Origin: Aureispira sp963837355
GTDB taxonomy: Bacteria; Bacteroidota; Bacteroidia; Chitinophagales; Saprospiraceae
Assembly (NCBI GenBank): GCA_963837355.1
Contig: CAWIMY010000007.1
Coordinates: 1,488,001 to 1,552,000, forward strand
Reading direction: 5' to 3'
Length of the DNA stretch: 64,000 nt
Part shown: positions 1 through 7,991 of the stretch, in pieces
Numbering within the stretch: position 1 is the first letter of the stretch
Layout: every line of letters begins with the position of its first letter
Notes under the pieces: generated by a model
What the model was told of the DNA's origin: nothing
Databases searched by the model: none
The model's input: the letters and a program-made list of their open reading frames with translations, nothing else
Made by a program: the position numbers and the translations under genes

Positions 1-1976
1 AGCCCGAAAAGGAAATTAACCAATGGGTAGCCGCACAGAGTAAGTTGGCCCGGACTTATCTAGATGGTATTTCCTACCGCGATCAAATTGCTAAACGCCT
101 AGAACAACTCTACGATTACGAGCGCCAATCGGCACCGATGAAAGAAGGCGGGGCTATGTATTATTATAAGAATAATGGCCTACAAAATCAAGCGGTTATG
201 TACCGAAAAGCGACTTGGGATAGCCCTAAAGAAGACGTGTTTATTGATCCAAATACCTTGTCAGAGGATGGAACGGTTTCTTTGGGTGGGGTCAATTTTT
301 CTAAAGATGGTCGTTATGCAGCTTACCAAACTTCCGCGTCGGGCTCGGATTGGAGAAGCGTGCAATTGATTGATACCAAAACCAGTAAGCAACTGGAGGA
401 TAAAGTAGATTGGTTGCGTTATTCGGGCGTATCTTGGTTCAAAGATGGCTTTTTCTACAGCCGCTACGGCGACAACTCTGGCGAAGATAAATTTGTGGAG
501 CAAAATCAATTTCACAAAGTCTATTACCACCAAGTAGGCACGCCCCAATCGGCCGATGAGTTGATTTTTGCCGACCGCACCCAGCCTTCTCGCAACTACG
601 GCGTAGGCGCGACAGAAGACGAACAATACTTGATTCTCACGATGACCGAATCGACTAGTGGCAACGCCTTGTATTATAAAAAAGCCGATAATGAAGAGGA
701 GGAATTTATCCGTTTGATTGATAATTTCGACCATGATTATTATGTGATCGATAATGTCGGTAACAGCTTATTGGTGTATACCAATTACAAAGCACCCACC
801 TATCAACTGTTGAGCATCGACTTGGATAAACCCGCACCCAAACATTGGAAATCCGTTATTCCCGCTCGCGAAAAAGCTACATTGAACGGCGTGCAAGTAA
901 TTGGAGGGCGTTTGGTGGCCACTTATACCAAAGAAATTACCAACGAACTGGAAGTGTTTGAAAAAGATGGCACGCCTGTCGGCGTTATTGCCTTGCCTGA
1001 TATGGTGAGCAAAACCGCGCCTGTCACAATTGGCGGGTTAACAGGAAAAGCCGAGGAAACGGAAGCGTATTATACCCTTACCTCGTTTACCATCCCTAGT
1101 ACTATTTGTAAACTCAACGTCAAAACGCTGCAATCAAGTGTTTGGAAACAGCCCAAAATTGATTTCAACCCCAAGGATTACCAAGTAGAATACACTCATT
1201 ATAAATCTAAGGATGGCACATCTATTCCAATTAGTATTGTTTATAAAAAAGGCGTAAAAAGAGATGGTACCAACCCCACCTTATTGTATGGGTATGGTGG
1301 TTTTAATATCAGTATTCTACCGAGTTTTGCCTTGACACGCTTGCCCTTTTTAGAAAAAGGTGGTATTTATGCCGTGGCCAACATTCGCGGTGGTGGCGAA
1401 ATGGGCACGAACTGGCACCTAGCAGGCACCCAGCTCAAAAAGCAAAACGTATTCGACGACTTTATCGCCGCAGCCGAGTATTTGATCGAACAGAAATATA
1501 CTTCCTCTGAGAAATTAGCCATCGAAGGGCGCTCCAATGGAGGTTTACTGGTAGGCGCTTGTATGACGCAGCGCCCCGAGTTGTACCGTGTCGCTTTTCC
1601 AATTGTAGGTGTATTGGATATGATGCGTTACCACACCTTTACCATTGGCCACTTTTGGGCGGCGGATTATGGACGTAGCGACGACGAAACACAGTATAAG
1701 AACTTGCTGGCCTATTCGCCTGTACACAACGTGCGTCCTGCCGAGTACCCTGCTACGATGGTGATGACGGCGGATCACGATGATCGCGTGGTGCCTGCCC
1801 ACTCTTTCAAATTTGGAGCGGCCTTGCAGGCCAACAATATGGGCAAGCGCCCTGTTATCATTCGCATTGACCGAAAAGCGGGACACGGCGCAGGCAAGCC
1901 CACTGCTAAAATCATTGAAGAGGAAGCCGATAAATTAGCGTTTTTGTTCTTTAATTTGGGTGTCGATTGGAAATAA
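1..1976 (+). CDS. Prolyl oligopeptidase (S9A family), 5'-truncated by window edge
   Basis: Cytosolic or periplasmic serine endopeptidase cleaving after proline in short peptides. The frame is open from base 3, reading a typical family start (PEKEINQWVAAQ...), so the TTG at 45 is internal and the true start lies upstream. The N-terminal two thirds is the beta-propeller. The C-terminal alpha/beta hydrolase domain carries the catalytic Ser in GRSNGG (codon at 1533), Asp in DHDDRVVP (about 1779) and His in AGHGAG (codon at 1884). The 3' end is complete with TAA. The next gene follows after 15 bp on the same strand. Family assignment is secure; substrate and location are not visible because the N-terminus is missing. 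Confidence 0.95.
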   Translation, partial: PEKEINQWVAAQSKLARTYLDGISYRDQIAKRLEQLYDYERQSAPMKEGGAMYYYKNNGLQNQAVMYRKATWDSPKEDVFIDPNTLSEDGTVSLGGVNFSKDGRYAAYQTSASGSDWRSVQLIDTKTSKQLEDKVDWLRYSGVSWFKDGFFYSRYGDNSGEDKFVEQNQFHKVYYHQVGTPQSADELIFADRTQPSRNYGVGATEDEQYLILTMTESTSGNALYYKKADNEEEEFIRLIDNFDHDYYVIDNVGNSLLVYTNYKAPTYQLLSIDLDKPAPKHWKSVIPAREKATLNGVQVIGGRLVATYTKEITNELEVFEKDGTPVGVIALPDMVSKTAPVTIGGLTGKAEETEAYYTLTSFTIPSTICKLNVKTLQSSVWKQPKIDFNPKDYQVEYTHYKSKDGTSIPISIVYKKGVKRDGTNPTLLYGYGGFNISILPSFALTRLPFLEKGGIYAVANIRGGGEMGTNWHLAGTQLKKQNVFDDFIAAAEYLIEQKYTSSEKLAIEGRSNGGLLVGACMTQRPELYRVAFPIVGVLDMMRYHTFTIGHFWAADYGRSDDETQYKNLLAYSPVHNVRPAEYPATMVMTADHDDRVVPAHSFKFGAALQANNMGKRPVIIRIDRKAGHGAGKPTAKIIEEEADKLAFLFFNLGVDWK

Positions 1977-1991
1977 TACCTATAATCACAA

Positions 1992-3425
1992 ATGAGGGAT
2001 ATGGCAGTTGACAAGACTAGAATTGGAGGAATTGTAATAGGGGTTAATGTGTTGTTGGCTGCCATTTGGTGGTTGGTGCCACTGGGCATGTACGGGGTTT
2101 TTGACGATGGCTTGTTCTATGGAAGTATTGCCCGTAATTTGGTTTACGAGGCAGGCGATAGCATTTGGGACTTCAAAGTGTCCAATACCTTAGATCCTCA
2201 ATTCAATGGGCATCCGCCTTTGAGCTTTTGGGTACAGGCACTATTTTTTCGGGTGTTGGGCGATGTATATTGGGTAGAGCGCGTTTATTCTTTGTTTTTG
2301 GCGGGCTGGGCATTGCTTGGCTTGGCGGCTTGTTGGCGTTTGTTTGAACCCCAAGGGCGGCGTTTGCCGTTGTTATTTTGGTTATCCATTTCTATTGTGG
2401 GCTGGTGTTTTGGTAATAATTTGCTAGAAAACTTGCTGACCGTCTGTACCATCACGGCAGTATATTTATTGGTACGACAAGCCCAAGAAAACCGCAACAA
2501 CTGGCTTTGGATCGTCTTGGCAGGTGCGTTTGTAGTTGCGGCAGTACTGACAAAAGGCCCTGTAGGAATTTACCCTTTGTCAGTGCCCGTGTTATACGCG
2601 CTTACCGTAGCCCCTTCGCGCTGGAAACGTGCGCTAGTAGAAAGTGTGTTGTTGTTAGTGCTAGTAGTTGGGAGTTATTGTTTGTTAATTACCTTATCTC
2701 CACGCGCGGCGCTGTATTTTAACAACTATTGGGAACTGCAACTAGTGGGTTCGCTATCAGGGAAATATAATTTTGCAGAAGGTCGCCTTTCTGTATTGCG
2801 TTCGCTGTTCGAGGAGTTTTTACCGCCGTTGTTATCGGGCTTGGCACTACTCGGGTCGGCGCGTTATTTAAAACTACCAACCACGGTTATTTCCAAAAAA
2901 GTGGTTTTATTTTGGTTCTTGTTAGCCTTAGCTGCCTCTTTGCCCTTGATGATTAGCCCCAAACAATTGCGTTTTTACATTGTGCCCTCTATGGGGTGGT
3001 ATGCGTTGGCTTGGGCGCTGTTTTGCTGGCCTTCTTTTTTGGCGTTAGCCAAGTATACCCAAGCTTGGTATCGACGAAGGAGGGCGCTGCAAGTCGTTCT
3101 AGGAGTGGGAATTATAGGCTGTTTTGTCTTGAGTGTTTTCAACATTGGCAAAAACTCCCGCCAAGAAGCCTTGATGAGTGATGTGCGGGCTATTGGAGCT
3201 GTTGTTCCGCTGCATTCGGAGGTGTATATTCCTAATAATATATACCGAAATTGGGGATTGCATGGCTATTTCTACCGCTATTTCTATATTGACCTAACGA
3301 CAACTTATAATAAGCAACCCTATGCGGTTGGTTACAAGGGAGAAGCGTTGGATTGGCGCATTTACCAAAGTCAATTGGATTCACTAGAGGTGCTAGAATT
3401 GTATCGACACCCCACAGAGGAGTAA
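1992..3425 (+). CDS. Polytopic membrane glycosyltransferase, PMT/ArnT-like (GT39/GT83 superfamily)
   Basis: Predicted inner-membrane GT-C glycosyltransferase that would move a sugar from a polyprenyl-phosphate donor to a lipid or protein acceptor. About ten hydrophobic segments are visible. After the first of them comes an acidic loop (FDDGLFYGSIARNL), where GT-C enzymes carry catalytic Asp residues, then the HPPLSFW and ER motifs common in PMT_2 proteins. An internal TKGPVGIYPL segment is also typical of ArnT-like proteins. ATG at 1992 or 2001 could be used. It lies 15 bp after the prolyl oligopeptidase, so cotranscription is possible. Donor and acceptor cannot be told. Confidence 0.8.
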   Translation: MRDMAVDKTRIGGIVIGVNVLLAAIWWLVPLGMYGVFDDGLFYGSIARNLVYEAGDSIWDFKVSNTLDPQFNGHPPLSFWVQALFFRVLGDVYWVERVYSLFLAGWALLGLAACWRLFEPQGRRLPLLFWLSISIVGWCFGNNLLENLLTVCTITAVYLLVRQAQENRNNWLWIVLAGAFVVAAVLTKGPVGIYPLSVPVLYALTVAPSRWKRALVESVLLLVLVVGSYCLLITLSPRAALYFNNYWELQLVGSLSGKYNFAEGRLSVLRSLFEEFLPPLLSGLALLGSARYLKLPTTVISKKVVLFWFLLALAASLPLMISPKQLRFYIVPSMGWYALAWALFCWPSFLALAKYTQAWYRRRRALQVVLGVGIIGCFVLSVFNIGKNSRQEALMSDVRAIGAVVPLHSEVYIPNNIYRNWGLHGYFYRYFYIDLTTTYNKQPYAVGYKGEALDWRIYQSQLDSLEVLELYRHPTEE

Positions 3426-3428
3426 GCA

Positions 3429-3818
3429 TTAAAGGGTATCAAACCAGAGAGCGGATTGATCTTGTGGATCGCCGTTGTAATTGATGGTAATTTCTTCGCC
3501 TGCCTCAATGTCGCGGTAGGCCGTGATATACAGCGTTCTTTCTTGCATATCTACTTCGTAAATAGCATTCGGCGAAAACGAGTGGTTGTAAATACTACCA
3601 TAACCCAAGGCCAACGCCCCTGCTTCCAAATCTTCATCCCATTCAAAATAATAATCGTTGATAATGGTATTTTGAATGATCGAAATTTCCTCTCGTGGAA
3701 TATATAGGATAGGACAGATTTCGATCATGCTATTCGCGGGAATCGCCGCCGCTGTAAAAACACCTATGTTGTGGAGGTGACTAGGGGCGATAAAGATACT
3801 AGGAATGTGCTGGCTCAT
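3429..3818 (-). CDS. Small SET-domain protein (putative protein-lysine methyltransferase)
   Basis: A 129-residue protein that is essentially only a SET domain, the fold that transfers methyl groups from S-adenosylmethionine to lysine. Visible hallmarks are NHS in GYGSIYNHSFSPNAIY (residues 78-80) and the terminal GEEITINYNG motif (107-116) with its conserved Tyr. The frame is open to 3920, but the ATG at 3818 (MSQHIPSIF) fits the start of the domain, and the upstream 34 codons look non-native. It is convergent with the upstream glycosyltransferase, with only 3 bp between the stops. It is shorter than most eukaryotic SET proteins but normal for bacterial stand-alone versions. The target is unknown. 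Confidence 0.85.
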   Translation of the reverse strand: MSQHIPSIFIAPSHLHNIGVFTAAAIPANSMIEICPILYIPREEISIIQNTIINDYYFEWDEDLEAGALALGYGSIYNHSFSPNAIYEVDMQERTLYITAYRDIEAGEEITINYNGDPQDQSALWFDTL

Positions 3819-3954
3819 GACAATTCTAAGAAAATTAAGGAGCGCTTTTTGGCGAGTTGGAGAATGAGAAACGGCAAATAAAATAACGACACAAAAGTAA
3901 GCATTTACCAACAAAAGCAAAAAAAACAGGTCGTTATAACCAATGCTTCTTCCG

Positions 3955-4572
3955 TTATTTTGAAGCGGTTTCTTTTTCTACCTTGATATAATCCATGATA
4001 ATAGAAGTGCTGGTCGCAGGGCCTGCTCTAAGTTGCTGCAAGTCCTCTAAGACATATTGGTACACTAGAACATCATTGATAAGAAAGTACGTTTCGGTCT
4101 TTTTCTTTATGATTTTAAGCTTTTTAAAATCCGAATCAACACCTTCCTCATAGCTTCCAGAAAAGAGATCGTCGTTAATTAGTAATTCGTAATTACCCGA
4201 ATTGTTGAGCGTAAAAAACACTTTATAGGTCTCTTGCGTAAAGCCCAACAGCGCTAAGCCATAGAAGACACTATCCTGCCCTGGCTCATTTCCAATCGCT
4301 ATCTCTACGGAGAAATCATCTTCTTTGGTAATTGGGAAAGGGGGCGCCATGCAGCGAAGTACGGTATCTAAGGAGGCATAATAGTAATACCCTTCCGATA
4401 CTTCTCCGTAATTGTTGCCATCATTCCCCACCCAAAAAGTGCTATCTTCGGTGTTAAAATGACTAAAATAAACTAGGGTTCCATGATTCAAGGAAAAGGT
4501 TTCTTTTTTAATAGAAGAAGCCCAACAGCTGCTCAATAAGAGGCTCAAAAGTAGTAAGAAAGAGGTTTTCAT
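3955..4572 (-). CDS. Predicted lipoprotein of unknown function
   Basis: A 205-residue protein with a lipoprotein signal: hydrophobic stretch LLLLSLLLSS then Cys at about residue 16, so it is probably anchored in a membrane facing the periplasm or surface. The mature part is rich in beta-strand-like patterns (YYYYASLDTV, FYGLALLGF, NYELLINDDLF), reminiscent of a LamG/DUF1080-type jelly roll, but I do not recognise a family. It lies 56 bp downstream of the GT4 glycosyltransferase on the same strand and may be cotranscribed with it. Confidence 0.7.
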   Translation of the reverse strand: MKTSFLLLLSLLLSSCWASSIKKETFSLNHGTLVYFSHFNTEDSTFWVGNDGNNYGEVSEGYYYYASLDTVLRCMAPPFPITKEDDFSVEIAIGNEPGQDSVFYGLALLGFTQETYKVFFTLNNSGNYELLINDDLFSGSYEEGVDSDFKKLKIIKKKTETYFLINDVLVYQYVLEDLQQLRAGPATSTSIIMDYIKVEKETASK

Positions 4573-4628
4573 AATCGTAATAATGGCTAATAAGAAAAGC
4601 TATTTGAAGGTAGAAATTGGATGAAAGG

Positions 4629-5732
4629 CTACAACAAGCGCTGGTAATGTGCCCATAATTGGCGGCTCAATTGAGCGGGGTGAAACGTGTTTTGAGCATA
4701 CTGCCACCCCTTTTGGCGCATGTGCTCGGCCCGTTGTGGCTCGGTTAGGACGCGGCGAATGGCTTCCGCACAAGTGGCGGGATCATGTGGATCAATATAT
4801 AAGGTATCGGGACCGCCTGCCTCAGGCAAAGAAGAGGTTTGAGCCGCAATAACAGGTGTTTTGCAAAGCAGCGCCTCTACAATCGGCAATCCAAAGCCTT
4901 CATATAGAGAGGGATAGACCAAGACCGAAGCCGCTTGATACAGCGTTTGTAGCTCTTGAGTCTGGTTGATGTTGTTGAGCCAATAGATAGGTGTAGTAGG
5001 AGCCGCTTCTAGCGGTAGTTTTCCGCGTCCTACAATCACAAGAGGCAACTGTAGTTCCTTGGGTAGCAGGGCATGGGCACGAAATAGCAACTGTAGATTT
5101 TTGCGCGGCTCTAGCGTACCAACCGCTAAAATGAAACGCTCAGGAAGTTGGTGGCGTGCTCTAAGTGGCTCAAAGGGCAGTGGTGGTAAGTCGTAATAAC
5201 TGCTTTCACAAGCTTGGTAGAGCACTTGTATTTTTTCAGGCGGCAGTTGGTAATAATGCAGGAGGTCTCTTTTGGTGCTTTCGCTAATGGCTAGAATAAG
5301 GTCCGCCTGTTGGCAACTGTAGCGACATTTCCAAGCGTAAAATTGACGGTCGACCCAAGGGAAAAAATGCGGATAGCGTTTAAAAATCAAATCGTGGATG
5401 GTCAAGACACTTTTGATCCCTGTTTTTTGAGAGAGCTGCCAAGGCAATTCGTTGCTTAAGCCATGATACAACTCCACAGAAGCGGTTGAAAGATCCGCTC
5501 GAATCCCCACGCTACGCCACCAAGCAGAAAACGGTTGGCTATTTTGATGAACGGTGTAAGGCGGTTCCAAAAAAGGCGCAATACGTTCGGGAGCGAGGCC
5601 AATACGCGGCGTATACAAGTGTGGGGAGAGGGTAGGATACGCTTGTACTAAATTGGCCACCAAACTACGGCTATAATTGCCGAGTCCAGTACGGTTACAA
5701 AATAAGCGTTTGGCATCATAAGCTAGTTGCAT
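4629..5732 (-). CDS. Glycosyltransferase family 4 (GT-B fold)
   Basis: A 367-residue retaining GT-B glycosyltransferase, likely acting on polysaccharide or glycolipid at the inner membrane. The C-terminal Glycos_transf_1 domain is clear: AVGTLEPRKNLQLL (donor-binding K), then the E-x7-E signature in YEGFGLPIVEALL, and SSLPEAGG. The N-terminus MQLAYDAKRLFCNRTGLGNYSR matches the usual start of mannosyltransferase-like members (GIGRY/GLGNY loop), so I chose the ATG at 5732 rather than the longer frame to 5843, which would run far into the neighbouring gene. Even so it overlaps the HAD gene by 17 bp, which suggests translational coupling. Sugar specificity is unknown. Confidence 0.9.
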   Translation of the reverse strand: MQLAYDAKRLFCNRTGLGNYSRSLVANLVQAYPTLSPHLYTPRIGLAPERIAPFLEPPYTVHQNSQPFSAWWRSVGIRADLSTASVELYHGLSNELPWQLSQKTGIKSVLTIHDLIFKRYPHFFPWVDRQFYAWKCRYSCQQADLILAISESTKRDLLHYYQLPPEKIQVLYQACESSYYDLPPLPFEPLRARHQLPERFILAVGTLEPRKNLQLLFRAHALLPKELQLPLVIVGRGKLPLEAAPTTPIYWLNNINQTQELQTLYQAASVLVYPSLYEGFGLPIVEALLCKTPVIAAQTSSLPEAGGPDTLYIDPHDPATCAEAIRRVLTEPQRAEHMRQKGWQYAQNTFHPAQLSRQLWAHYQRLL

Positions 5733-6369
5733 GGTGGTTCCAAAGTTGTGGTAATTGGCGCATATCCTCAAAAACAACAGCACCTGCTTCGGCCAAGGTT
5801 TGGGCACGGCTTCCGTGGGCATAGCCAAAGACCGTAAACCCACCCGCTCGCGCGGCCTGCACGCCTGCCAAACTATCTTCCACTACGGCACACACTTCAG
5901 GAGCGAAGCCCAGTTGTTGGGCAGCGTGTAAAAACAAATCAGGAGCAGGTTTCCAACGTTGCAAGTCGTAGGCACTATAAATATGTTCCCCAAAGTAGGG
6001 CAGAAGTTTCAATAAACCCAAATTGAGGCGAATCTTTTCTTGCGGCGCATTGGAAGCCACACAACGCGGGCGCGTCATCGTTTGGAGCAGTTCGCGTACC
6101 CCCGGCACCGCTTGGATGTTTTTTTGAAAGGCTTCGTAGGTCAAGCGGCGGTACTCTTGGATGATGTTGGGGGCAAATTTTCGCCCTGCTTGCGCCTCCA
6201 TATAGGATAAGGTTTGCTGCAAGGCCACCCCCGAAAACTGCTCTAGGGCAGTAGCTGCTGCCGCCTCAAACCCAATTCGTTTGCCCAATTCTAATAAAAC
6301 ACCAATAGATAGGGCTTCGCTATCCACTAATACTCCATCACAGTCAAAGATAATTGCTTGAAAGGGCAT
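5716..6369 (-). CDS. HAD-superfamily hydrolase, beta-phosphoglucomutase/phosphatase-like
   Basis: A 217-residue haloacid-dehalogenase protein with all four motifs: I FDCDGVLVDSE (nucleophile Asp9, acid Asp11), II VASNAP (Ser), III RWKPAPDLF (Lys), IV AVVEDSLAGVQAA (Asp). A helical cap lies between motifs I and II, as in subclass I phosphatases and phosphomutases. It probably dephosphorylates or isomerises a sugar phosphate. It is the first gene of a minus-strand pair and overlaps the GT4 glycosyltransferase start by 17 bp, so a role in preparing or clearing sugar phosphate for that pathway is plausible. The exact substrate cannot be read from sequence. Confidence 0.92.
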   Translation of the reverse strand: MPFQAIIFDCDGVLVDSEALSIGVLLELGKRIGFEAAAATALEQFSGVALQQTLSYMEAQAGRKFAPNIIQEYRRLTYEAFQKNIQAVPGVRELLQTMTRPRCVASNAPQEKIRLNLGLLKLLPYFGEHIYSAYDLQRWKPAPDLFLHAAQQLGFAPEVCAVVEDSLAGVQAARAGGFTVFGYAHGSRAQTLAEAGAVVFEDMRQLPQLWNHHATSL

Positions 6370-6866
6370 AATAATTTGGTTGGTTTTAATAGTAATGGAC
6401 TAATAAGCTTAGAACGGTAGTTGGGGGAAAAGTGTTGTTGGAAGGGGGATGATTTTTTTTGGAGGGGGAATCGTAATAGCTCTACTAGTTTTTAGGGTTA
6501 CTCACTTTGTTGGACGCCGTATAGCCTGCCATATAAAAACACGTTAATGGTTTTATACTTAGACTTTATCGTCTAAAAGACAGTGGAAATTTTAGCAAAA
6601 AACCGTTAACTACTTCTATTTAGGTTATTAATTTTCGTTTTTTTCTGATAAATAGTTGCTTTTTTATAAGAAATACTATACATTTGAACATAAGAACAAT
6701 AAAAAACAACTAGCCACTATTTTACATCTGACTTAGGCTATTTTTCGTTCATCGTGAAGAAAAATCGTCTCTGTACTCAATATGTCCTTAGGTAAACTAT
6801 TGGTTTGCAAGATGTGGAAATGCTAGTTGCTCAATTAAAACACCCCAAAGAACACCTAATTTTATT
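6370..6866. other. AT-rich intergenic region between divergent genes
   Basis: About 500 bp between the minus-strand HAD gene and the plus-strand LamG/M43 gene. No convincing ORF or RNA gene is visible. It holds one good Bacteroidota-type promoter facing right (6656-6686), leaving a leader of about 175 nt. Near 6737-6765 a weak inverted pair (ATTTTTC ... GAAAAAT) is present in that leader; its meaning is unclear. Confidence 0.5.
6656..6686 (+). promoter_or_regulatory. Bacteroidota-type promoter (TTG-N20-TACATTTG)
   Basis: TTG at 6656-6658 and TACATTTG at 6679-6686 are separated by 20 bp. This fits the -33/-7 consensus TTG-N19-21-TAnnTTTG used by the Bacteroidota primary sigma factor. It faces the surface-protein gene starting at 6867. 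Confidence 0.5.
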
Positions 6867-7991
6867 ATGAAATATTTACTTTCCATTTTACTGGTAGTGT
6901 ATAGCTACTGCTTTGCCCAATCCCAAACAGCGCTGCGTTTTGATGGGCTTGATGATTACACGCGTACTGCTTCTTATCCAGCCCTAGATTGGGCACAGGA
7001 CTTTACGCTAGAAATTTCTGTGGATAGTGTTGATTTTACGCTTTCCGATACGCTGACGTTAGTTGCTCGTTGCAATCCGAGTACAGGAGAGGGTTGGCGC
7101 TGGTATTTGACAGGGAACAGCATTGTCTTGGCTATTCAGAATAAAATTTACAAGTTATCCCACACCCTTACTGGATCGACAAACTTAGCAGTTGTATGCT
7201 CTAACAATAGTTTGAAATTTTACGTCAATCAGCAGCTGCTAAGTACACAAAGTCTAACAGGAGCAGCTACCATGACTTGCTCTAATTGTAACTTATTGCT
7301 AGGTAAAAATGCCGATGACACCGATTACTTTAAGGGCCAGGTGGACGAACTTCGTATTTGGTCTGATGCGCGAACAAGTGCCCAATTACAAGCCCATGCA
7401 GGTAGTTGTTTGGATAGTAGTGCCGTTAATGATTCTACGTTGGTGGGCTACTGGAATTTTGAAGAAGGAGCGGGGCAGTTTGCTAATAATATGGCCTATT
7501 GGACGAACTATAGTCGTCTGGGAAGTACTTTTTATGTGGATACAGAAGATCCCACGTGGGAAACTAGCACCACCACTCCTTTAGCTTGTTATAGTGATAG
7601 AGTGGCAAAATTTTCTTTGAGCGATTCTGATCCTCGATACCTAGAAACGGTTTGGTTGACCCATAATTTTCCTACTCCTTTTGATAATTATGACCGCTTT
7701 TGGCTGATTAATGGCGATACCTTGGGGTACAATATGGGTTCCGTAGATACGTTGATGCAAAGCTTTCCTATGGGAATGAATGTAGTACAATTAGTGGAAG
7801 AGACTCCGCAGGGCTGGGCATTGTCTACTCAATTGTTGACGGTGACACGCCCTAGTGAACCCTGTGGCGCGGAACAGGTCATGAAATGGCGTAGTATTTA
7901 TCCTGCTGCTACTCAATATGCTCGTTCAATGACTACCTTGGCATATGCACAGAGTAGAACCCCTTCTGGTGGGCCTATGTTCTTCCAGTAG
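6867..7991 (+). CDS. N-terminal part of frameshifted giant secreted protein: signal peptide + LamG domain
   Basis: A 374-residue ORF with a Sec signal peptide (MKYLLSILLVVYSYCFAQ) followed by a LamG/concanavalin-like jelly roll: LRFDGLDDYTR near the start, FKGQVDELRIWSDART and VGYWNFEEGAG further on, all typical of LamG_3 domains. It ends abruptly at TAG 7989-7991, one base out of frame with the following M43 peptidase ORF. Reading one base back at 7985 gives FF then PVVFHVI, exactly the usual run-in of an M43 catalytic domain. This is therefore the front end of one protein interrupted by a single-base deletion (CCC to CC) or a sequence error. As it stands it would be secreted but would lack the T9SS sorting domain. 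Confidence 0.88.
   Translation: MKYLLSILLVVYSYCFAQSQTALRFDGLDDYTRTASYPALDWAQDFTLEISVDSVDFTLSDTLTLVARCNPSTGEGWRWYLTGNSIVLAIQNKIYKLSHTLTGSTNLAVVCSNNSLKFYVNQQLLSTQSLTGAATMTCSNCNLLLGKNADDTDYFKGQVDELRIWSDARTSAQLQAHAGSCLDSSAVNDSTLVGYWNFEEGAGQFANNMAYWTNYSRLGSTFYVDTEDPTWETSTTTPLACYSDRVAKFSLSDSDPRYLETVWLTHNFPTPFDNYDRFWLINGDTLGYNMGSVDTLMQSFPMGMNVVQLVEETPQGWALSTQLLTVTRPSEPCGAEQVMKWRSIYPAATQYARSMTTLAYAQSRTPSGGPMFFQ

Noticed and set aside
45..1976. TTG at 45 as the prolyl oligopeptidase start
   Set aside because: The frame is open to the window edge and the upstream residues match the family N-terminus, so the gene starts outside the window.
4649..4852. 67-codon plus-strand ORF inside the GT4 gene
   Set aside because: Antisense shadow of a well-supported glycosyltransferase.
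6737..6765. Inverted pair ATTTTTC/GAAAAAT as riboswitch or attenuator
   Set aside because: Too short and AT-rich to support a structured RNA; no known riboswitch motif is recognisable.
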